The notes beneath the pieces were generated by a model. That model had not been told where the DNA came from and ran no database searches. It worked only from the letters and a program-made list of their open reading frames with translations. Positions 58,530 to 64,000 of a stretch of DNA of 64,000 nucleotides are shown here, in pieces. The DNA lies in contig CAVULN010000047.1 of NCBI GenBank assembly GCA_963742305.1, positions 62,001-126,000 on the forward strand, given 5' to 3'. A program made the translations under genes and the position numbers. Every line of letters starts with the position of its first letter. Within the stretch, counting starts at the first letter, position 1. This DNA is from Roseiarcus sp963742305. Lineage in GTDB: Bacteria; Pseudomonadota; Alphaproteobacteria; Rhizobiales; Beijerinckiaceae.

Positions 58530-59987
58530 AGCGTCGATCCGCTTGATGAACCAGTTGAGGATTCGCGCCCAGATCTCGTCCTTGCCGACGAGGTCCTCGA
58601 CCCCGTGTTCGAGGTTCGGGTTGTCGTTGACCTCGATGACGACGATCGAGCCGTCGGTCTCCTTGATGTCGACCCCATAGAGGCCGGGGCCGACCGCGCG
58701 CGCGGCCTTGAGGCCGATGTCGATGACCCTCGGCGGCGCGTCGGCGATGGAGAGCGTCTTCGAGCCGCCCTCCCGCGCCCCGTTCGGCCCGTGCTTGATG
58801 ATCTGCCAGTGGCCGCGCGCCATCTGGTACTGGCAGACGAACAGCGGCTCGCCGTCGAGCACCCCGACCCGCCAGTCGAACTTGGTCGGCATGAATTTCT
58901 GCGCCAGGAGGAGGTCGGTGTCCTCGAACAGCCTGTCGGACAGCGTCTTCAACTCCTCGACGGTCTCGACCTTATGCACGCCGCGCGAAAACGAGCCGTC
59001 GGGGATCTTGATCACCATTGGCCATCCGAGCAGGCGTTCGGCCTTGAGAAGGTCGTCGTCGTCGGCGAGCATCACCGTCGGCGGAACGGGCACGTCGTGC
59101 GCCTCCAGAAGCTCGTGCAGGTAGACCTTGTTCGTGCAGCGGATCATCGCCTGCGGATCGTCGATGACGGGCATGCCTTCGGTTCGCGCCCGCCTTGCGA
59201 AGCGATAGGTGAAATTGTCGATCGAGGTCGTCGCGCGGATGAACAGGCCATCGAATTCGGCGAGTTCCGCAAGCTGCTTGCGGGTAATGAGTTCGACCTC
59301 GACCGAGTGCTTTTCGGCGATCCGCTGGAAATGCCGGAGGGTCTCGACGGAGGACGGCGGCAGCGCCTCGTGCGGATCGTGCAGGACGGCCAGCGAATAA
59401 CGGGGGATCGGGCGCCCGCGCGGGTTGCGCCATTCGCGCTGGGTGTGGCGGTGAAGGCTCGAGCGGAAGAACTCCGCCTCGTCCGGCCCAAGCTTGGCCA
59501 GCGGACGGGCGCGCAGCCGCTCGATCTTCCAATATTTGCCCGGCGTGATGGTGACTTCAATCGCAGGACAGCGGTGCCAGTCGAACAGGAGCCGGCCAAA
59601 AGCCTCGAACCGCGGGTCCTGCACGTAGCCGAAGCAGAACAGAAGGTCGAAGGTCGTATCCTCGCTCGCCTGCGCCTTGGCCGCCGCCGCTGTCAGCGCC
59701 TCCTGCAGCTCCGGCAGCGACTGCTCGTAGAGTTTCAGTTCGCGCAAATCGAGCATCGTCTCGACGGTCGGGATCACCCGATGCCCGCGCGCCTCGGCGA
59801 GCAGGGAGGCGTAATAGCCCTTGGACTGATAGTTGTACGAGCGCGACAGATTGACGATCTTCGGCCGCCCGAGAGCGGCGAACAGTTTCGGGCGGGCCAG
59901 ATAGTCGCCGGTGGTGATGACCTTGTGCGGCGTCTCGGCGTTGGGAAAGTCGCGCGCCTGATCGACCAGGATGACCCAGCCGGTCAT
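58527..59987 (-). CDS. RimK-like ATP-grasp ligase with RLAN-type N-terminal domain
   Basis: The 486-residue protein has an N-terminal region (about 1-210; VILVDQARDFPNAETPHKVI, YNYQSKGYYASLLAEARGHR) typical of the RimK-like ATP-grasp N-terminal (RLAN) domain. A C-terminal ATP-grasp domain follows, with MVIKIPDGSFSRGVHKVE (nucleotide lysine) and GVDIKETDGSIVVIEVNDNP (Mg2+-binding Glu and Asn). Such enzymes join an amine to a carboxylate using ATP, often adding glutamate to peptides or proteins. Substrate unknown. The GNAT gene precedes it on the same strand with a 132-base gap, a pairing seen in amidoligase systems. Confidence 0.9.
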   Translation of the reverse strand: MTGWVILVDQARDFPNAETPHKVITTGDYLARPKLFAALGRPKIVNLSRSYNYQSKGYYASLLAEARGHRVIPTVETMLDLRELKLYEQSLPELQEALTAAAAKAQASEDTTFDLLFCFGYVQDPRFEAFGRLLFDWHRCPAIEVTITPGKYWKIERLRARPLAKLGPDEAEFFRSSLHRHTQREWRNPRGRPIPRYSLAVLHDPHEALPPSSVETLRHFQRIAEKHSVEVELITRKQLAELAEFDGLFIRATTSIDNFTYRFARRARTEGMPVIDDPQAMIRCTNKVYLHELLEAHDVPVPPTVMLADDDDLLKAERLLGWPMVIKIPDGSFSRGVHKVETVEELKTLSDRLFEDTDLLLAQKFMPTKFDWRVGVLDGEPLFVCQYQMARGHWQIIKHGPNGAREGGSKTLSIADAPPRVIDIGLKAARAVGPGLYGVDIKETDGSIVVIEVNDNPNLEHGVEDLVGKDEIWARILNWFIKRIDA

Positions 59988-60119
59988 GGCGCGAGCCGCC
60001 CGGCCCGTGCGGAAGATCGCGACAGCTTTGCCATGATGACGGCGGGAAGTCCTGAAGTTCGACGCGAAGGGGGTTCGACGATCACCGGCGCGACTCAGCT
60101 CCGCGCTTCTCCGAATCCC

Positions 60120-60665
60120 CTAGCGTGGACGCGATGCGCGACGCAACGGTCCCACGGGCGTGGACGGGGGATTGTTCCCTGTTTCGCGATCGCGGACGGC
60201 GAGCAGGCGCTTCTCGTAGCGCAGCGCGGTCGCCCCGTCCGCATAGTAATCCGCGTGCTCGCCGACCTGGCGGAAGCCGCAGCTCTCGTAGAGCGCGATC
60301 GCCGCCCTGTTGTCGTAGCGCACTTCGAGGGCAAGAGCCGCCCGGCCGCGCCGGCGCGCGTAGGCCTCGCAGGCCTGAAGCAGCGCCCGGCCGACGCCGC
60401 GTCGGGCAAATCGGGCGCCGACCGCGAGCGAATAGATGCGCAGCGCCCTCGCCCGTTTGCGCAGCGAGACCAGCGCGTAGCCAGCGAGTTCCCCGTCGAT
60501 GGTCGCCGCGATCACCGGCCGATGGGGGGCGCGCAGGAATTCCCGCAATGAGCGGCGCGACACCCGGTCGGTTTCGAACGCCTCGTTCTCGAGCCGCGCG
60601 ATGACGTCAAGATCGCGAGGGCGAGCTTCGCGAATGACAATGCCGCTTTGCCGCCAGTTGGTCAT
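60120..60665 (-). CDS. GNAT-family N-acetyltransferase
   Basis: From ATG 60665 the product (181 residues) reads VIREARPRDLDVIARLENEA and has the acetyl-CoA loop ARFARRGVGRALLQACEAYA (Q/RxxGxG/A) and RYDNRAAIALYESCGFRQVG, classic GNAT motifs. In many bacteria the GNAT next to an RLAN-type ATP-grasp is fused to a C39-like peptidase; here only the acetyltransferase domain remains. It starts 32 bases after the ligA stop, possibly in one transcript with ligA and the RimK-like gene. Confidence 0.88.
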   Translation of the reverse strand: MTNWRQSGIVIREARPRDLDVIARLENEAFETDRVSRRSLREFLRAPHRPVIAATIDGELAGYALVSLRKRARALRIYSLAVGARFARRGVGRALLQACEAYARRRGRAALALEVRYDNRAAIALYESCGFRQVGEHADYYADGATALRYEKRLLAVRDRETGNNPPSTPVGPLRRASRPR

Positions 60666-60697
60666 GGGTAAAATGGCCGACCCCCGTCCGTCCATCT

Positions 60698-62788
60698 TTA
60701 TCCACGCCCGGAGCGCCGGATCCACTCCTCTTCGTCGATCGTCTCGACGCCGAGCTCCCGCGCCTTGGCGAGTTTCGAGCCCGCGCCCGGCCCGGCGACC
60801 ACAAGGTTCGTCTTGGCCGATATCGAGCCCGAGACCTTGGCCCCTAGCCGCTCGGCGAGCGCCTTGGCTTCGTCGCGGGTCATCTTTTCCAGCGAGCCGG
60901 TGAACACGATCGTCTGGCCGGCGAGCGGATGGCCGGCGGCGACCGCCTCCATCGGCTCGATGGTCACCTCCTGCAAGAGCGCGTCGAGCGCCGCCTCGTT
61001 GCGCGGCTCGGCGAAGAAATCGGCGATCGCCTCGGCGACGACTGGCCCGATGCCCCCAACACCAGACAGTTCCTCGGCGGCGTTTTCGGCCCGCGCCGCC
61101 AGGCGCAACGCGTTCCAGTCGCCAAAATGGCGCGCCAGGCGCCGGGCGTTGGTCTCGCCGACATGGCGGATGCCGAGCGCATAGAGGAAGCGGTTGAGAG
61201 CGATCGTGCGGCGCGCGTCGATGGCGTTGAACAGGTTGCGAGCCGACGTCTCGCCGAAGCCCTCCCATTCCCGCAAAGGCGGATGGCCCTGCCCGTCGCG
61301 CGCCTTCAGGGTGAAAATGTCGGCTGGCGTGCGGATCAGGCCCTCGGCAAAGAACAGCTCGATCAGTTTCTCCCCAAGCCCCTCGATGTCGAAGGCGTTG
61401 CGCGATACGAAGTGCTTCAAACCCTCGACCGCCTGCGCGGGACAGATGAGCGTGCCGGTGCATCGGCGCACCACGTCCTTTTCGCCGGTCTTCTCGTCGA
61501 TCTCGCGCAAGGCCGCCGAGCCGCAGACGGGACAGGTTTCGGGGAAAACATAGGGCGCCGAATCCACCGGCCGCTTGTCGAGCGCGACCGAGAGGACCTG
61601 CGGGATGACGTCGCCCGCCCGCTGCACCAGCACGGTGTCGCCGACCCGCACATCCTTGCGCGCGATCTCGTCCTCGTTGTGCAAAGTGGCGTTGGAGACG
61701 ACGACGCCGCCGACCGTCACGGGCCTGAGCTTGGCGATGGGCGTAAGCGCGCCGGTGCGCCCGACATTGATCTCGATCGCCTCCACGACCGTCGTCGCCT
61801 GCTCGGCCGGGAACTTGTGCGCGACCGCCCAGCGCGGCGAGCGCGACACGAAGCCGAGGCGCTGCTGCAGCGAAAGATCATTGACCTTGTAGACGACGCC
61901 GTCGATGTCGTAGCCGAGCGTCGCGCGCTGCTGTTCGATAGATCGGTATTGCGCCAACATCTCGGCGGCCGAGCGGCAAAGCTCCGTTAACTTGCGATTG
62001 GTCGGCAGGCCGAACCGGCTCATGGCCTCGATCGCGCCGAGCTGCGTCGAGGCGAAGGGCTCGCTGACTTCGCCCCAGGCATAAGCAAAGAATTGCAGCG
62101 GCCGCTCGGCGGTGATGCGCGGATCGAGCTGGCGCAGCGAGCCCGCGGCGAAATTGCGCGGATTGGCGTAAATCGGCTTGCCGGCGGCCGCCTGGCGCGC
62201 GTTGAGCGCCTCGAAGTCGGCGTGAAGCATGTAGACTTCGCCGCGCGCCTCGAAGACTTTCGGCGCGCCTTTGAGCCGCTTGGGGATCGCCTCCACCACG
62301 CGCACATTCGCGGTCACGTCCTCGCCCTCGTAGCCGTCGCCGCGCGTCGCGGCCTGAACGAACTCGCCATCCTCGTAACGCAGGCTGCAGGAGAGCCCGT
62401 CGATCTTGGCTTCCGCAACGACCTCGAGCGGCGCGCCCTCGCTCATGCCCAGAAACCGGCGCACCCGGGCGCAAAACTCCTCCACCTCCTCGTCGGCGAA
62501 AATGTTGCCGAGCGACAGCATCGGCGCGCGATGGCGGACCTTGGCGAATTTCTCTGACGGCGCCGCGCCGACCCTGCGATTGGCGGAGTCCGCATCGGCG
62601 AGTTTAGGGAACCGCTCCTCAAGCTCGCTATATCGCCGGCGCAGCCCGTCATATTCGGCGTCGGAAATGATCGGCGCATCCTCGCCGTGGTAGCGCCGGT
62701 CGTGCCCGGCGATCTCGGCCTGAAGACGCGCATGCTCTTCCCGCGCCCTGGCGAGGGTGAGCTTCGGCGGTTTCGGTTCGGCGGTCAT
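60698..62788 (-). CDS. ligA: NAD-dependent DNA ligase
   Basis: LigA seals nicks in replication and repair using NAD. The 696-residue length is standard. The adenylated lysine is Lys128 in VVAEAKIDGLS. Also visible are the nucleotidyltransferase and OB domains (VGRTGALTPIAKLRPVTVGG), the four-cysteine zinc finger beginning CPVCGSAAL, the helix-hairpin-helix region (LGIRHVGETNARRLARHFGD) and a C-terminal BRCT domain (GQTIVFTGSLEKMTRDEAKA). The frame is intact. Confidence 0.97.
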   Translation of the reverse strand: MTAEPKPPKLTLARAREEHARLQAEIAGHDRRYHGEDAPIISDAEYDGLRRRYSELEERFPKLADADSANRRVGAAPSEKFAKVRHRAPMLSLGNIFADEEVEEFCARVRRFLGMSEGAPLEVVAEAKIDGLSCSLRYEDGEFVQAATRGDGYEGEDVTANVRVVEAIPKRLKGAPKVFEARGEVYMLHADFEALNARQAAAGKPIYANPRNFAAGSLRQLDPRITAERPLQFFAYAWGEVSEPFASTQLGAIEAMSRFGLPTNRKLTELCRSAAEMLAQYRSIEQQRATLGYDIDGVVYKVNDLSLQQRLGFVSRSPRWAVAHKFPAEQATTVVEAIEINVGRTGALTPIAKLRPVTVGGVVVSNATLHNEDEIARKDVRVGDTVLVQRAGDVIPQVLSVALDKRPVDSAPYVFPETCPVCGSAALREIDEKTGEKDVVRRCTGTLICPAQAVEGLKHFVSRNAFDIEGLGEKLIELFFAEGLIRTPADIFTLKARDGQGHPPLREWEGFGETSARNLFNAIDARRTIALNRFLYALGIRHVGETNARRLARHFGDWNALRLAARAENAAEELSGVGGIGPVVAEAIADFFAEPRNEAALDALLQEVTIEPMEAVAAGHPLAGQTIVFTGSLEKMTRDEAKALAERLGAKVSGSISAKTNLVVAGPGAGSKLAKARELGVETIDEEEWIRRSGRG

Positions 62789-62949
62789 GGGCGGCAGGTT
62801 TAGCGCAGCGCGGACGCCGGTGGGAAGGTGAAGCGGCTTAACCGGCGGCTAACCCATTTGCGCGATGGATTGTCGTGGCGAGACGCCGGTACGGGGTAAC
62901 CCGCGCGTCATGAGATGTCGATCCGCCTGCCCGACACTCGAGATCGCCG

Positions 62950-63303
62950 ATGCGCGCCCTGATCAGCCTGTTCCTTGCTGCGATTCTGCTCGCCGGATGC
63001 TGCGTCGGCGGCAATCCGCCTCTGTGGAACGGGGGGCCGCCCCCGTTCAACGCCTTCCAGGCCGCGATGCGGCTCCAGGTCGGCATGCCGGCCGACATTG
63101 CGATCCTGCTCACCGGCACGACGCCGACCTCGGCCGAAGCGAAAAGCTGCGGCGTCGCCGGCGGATTCGAATGGCCGTGCCAGGTGTTGACCTTCGGATG
63201 CTGCGAGGGCAACCAGCTTATCGTCTACATTGCGCCGACCCCCGACGGCCGGGGCGCGGTGAACAGCTGGTCGGTCGGCAAGCGCGGAACCACGTGGGGG
63301 TGA
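62950..63303 (+). CDS. Small hypothetical lipoprotein
   Basis: The 117-residue product starts MRALISLFLAAILLAGC: a lipobox (LLAGC) directs lipid attachment at Cys17. The mature part has AFQAAMRLQVGMPADIAILL and paired cysteines (CCVGG, FGCCEG). The fold is unknown; the pattern of a short beta-rich domain after the lipobox resembles small SmpA/OmlA-type lipoproteins only loosely. Confidence 0.7.
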   Translation: MRALISLFLAAILLAGCCVGGNPPLWNGGPPPFNAFQAAMRLQVGMPADIAILLTGTTPTSAEAKSCGVAGGFEWPCQVLTFGCCEGNQLIVYIAPTPDGRGAVNSWSVGKRGTTWG

Positions 63304-63372
63304 GGCGTCGAACGAGCTGAACGACCGGCGAACCGCGAGACTTCCAGCGGGCCCTTCCGAGCGCGCTGAGCC

Positions 63373-63462
63373 TCAGAAGCGCCCCGGATTCGCCCAGTTG
63401 TCGCCGGTCTGCTCTCCCTCAATGTCGGCCGGCGGCATTCCCGCCTCCAACAACCACTTCAT
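63373..63462 (-). CDS. Possible 29-residue small protein
   Basis: An ATG at 63462 opens MKWLLEAGMPPADIEGEQTG followed by DNWANPGRF and a stop. The composition looks protein-like rather than like an antisense frame. The ribosome binding site is weak and there is no known family, so this may be a chance frame or the tail of a lost gene. Confidence 0.2.
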   Translation of the reverse strand: MKWLLEAGMPPADIEGEQTGDNWANPGRF

Positions 63463-63484
63463 TCCTGACCCTCAAGGAGCGGTA

Positions 63485-64000
63485 ATGACCGACGCAAGCC
63501 AGTCAGTGCGGTTTCCGCGCGATGAGCCATTGCACGCGGCGTCGTGGGCCAACAGCGGCGCGTCGCAGTTCAGCAAGGTTCCCGAAGTCGTTTTCGGGTT
63601 CTGGATCATCAAGATACTCGCCACGACGCTCGGCGAGACCGGCGGCGACGCGGTGACCATGTCCATGAATCTCGGCTACGCGGTCGGGACGCTGATCTTT
63701 CTGGCGATCTTTCTGGCTGCGGTCGCGGTCCAGATCCGCTCAAAGCGCTTCAACGCCTATCACTACTGGCTGACCATCGTCGCGACGACGACTGTCGGGA
63801 CGACGATCGCCGACTTTGTCGACCGTTCGCTGGGGATCGGGTATCTCGGCGGCTCGACGCTGGTGTTTGCATGCCTGATCGTCTCGCTTGCGGTCTGGCG
63901 ATGGTCGGAGAGTACGGTCTCGGTCAACTCGATCGTCACGCCAAAGGCCGAAATGTTTTACTGGGTGACGATCCTTTTTTCCCAGACGCTTGGCACCGCG
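63485..64000 (+). CDS. COG4705-like polytopic membrane protein, 3' end beyond the window
   Basis: The frame from ATG 63485 (ribosome site AAGGAG just before) stays open to the end of the window, giving 172 residues. It contains VPEVVFGFWIIKILATTLGE, TGGDAVTMSMNLGYAVGTLI and the second-repeat-like YWVTILFSQTLGTA. The repeated phrase F/YWxxxI...TLGx(G/T) points to an internal duplication. It resembles the uncharacterised COG4705 membrane proteins, with pairs of helices per repeat. The second half is missing from this window. Confidence 0.75.
   Translation, partial: MTDASQSVRFPRDEPLHAASWANSGASQFSKVPEVVFGFWIIKILATTLGETGGDAVTMSMNLGYAVGTLIFLAIFLAAVAVQIRSKRFNAYHYWLTIVATTTVGTTIADFVDRSLGIGYLGGSTLVFACLIVSLAVWRWSESTVSVNSIVTPKAEMFYWVTILFSQTLGTA

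Noticed and set aside
60120..61463. A 447-residue frame on the minus strand containing the GNAT
   Set aside because: The upstream part is antisense-composition sequence within ligA in another frame; the GNAT homology starts at 60665.

Overview
The window is about 64 kb of GC-rich DNA from an alphaproteobacterium, most likely of the order Hyphomicrobiales (Rhizobiales). The pointers are the hisE-coaA pair, the yajC-secD-secF cluster followed by genes resembling the mitochondrial complex I assembly factors NDUFAF3 and NDUFAF6, a soxBDAG sarcosine oxidase operon, a long cyclase with SAM, AAA and TPR parts, a DUF1127 protein and small rhizobial-type secreted proteins. Nothing here fixes the genus. 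No CRISPR array, rRNA operon, integrase or intact insertion sequence was seen.

Layout. 1-3.9 kb: the end of a GMC flavoprotein, a threonine-synthase-like PLP enzyme, then a gene graveyard with a stub of an N-type ATPase operon (atpQ, truncated atpR) and a collapsed HlyD/ABC efflux operon. 4-6.8 kb: tRNA-Val, hisE, coaA and a TraB/GumN protein. 7-14 kb: a tandem-domain aldehyde dehydrogenase with deoC, divergent from a branched-chain-type ABC transporter (livGFHM) without a binding protein. 14-19 kb: inositol-phosphatase-like protein, a membrane methyltransferase, formate-tetrahydrofolate ligase and an aldo/keto reductase. 19.6-24 kb: both methylmalonyl-CoA mutase subunits and a DUF2267-like protein. 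24.4-29.8 kb: DUF1127 protein, trmFO and the cyclase. 29.9-34.5 kb: a second ABC transporter with its own binding protein and fused ATPases. 34.5-40 kb: EamA permease, NDUFAF6-like, NDUFAF3-like, secF, secD, yajC. 40-48.8 kb: aquaporin, MscS channel, ABC-F ATPase, several reductases and membrane proteins, then a copper/cytochrome oxidase assembly group (CtaG-type, PCuAC, Sco). 49.5-55 kb: the sox operon with a cupin gene inserted. 55-64 kb: B12-type radical SAM protein, methyltransferase, RimK-like ATP-grasp with a neighbouring GNAT, ligA, a lipoprotein and a cut-off membrane protein.

How the genes fit together. Sarcosine oxidase feeds C1 units into the tetrahydrofolate pool in which formate-tetrahydrofolate ligase also acts, though the two loci are 32 kb apart. 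Methylmalonyl-CoA mutase serves propionate and odd-chain carbon entry to succinyl-CoA. DeoC with the aldehyde dehydrogenase would turn deoxyribose 5-phosphate into glyceraldehyde 3-phosphate plus acetaldehyde and oxidise the acetaldehyde.

Quality warning. Many genes, including near-essential ones (secF, trmFO, hisE), are broken by single-base frameshifts that nearly always read as one EXTRA base, away from long homopolymers. This looks like insertion-biased sequencing error rather than gene decay, so most broken genes here are probably intact in the organism. The graveyard at 2.4-3.9 kb is different: it has real internal deletions and an in-frame stop.
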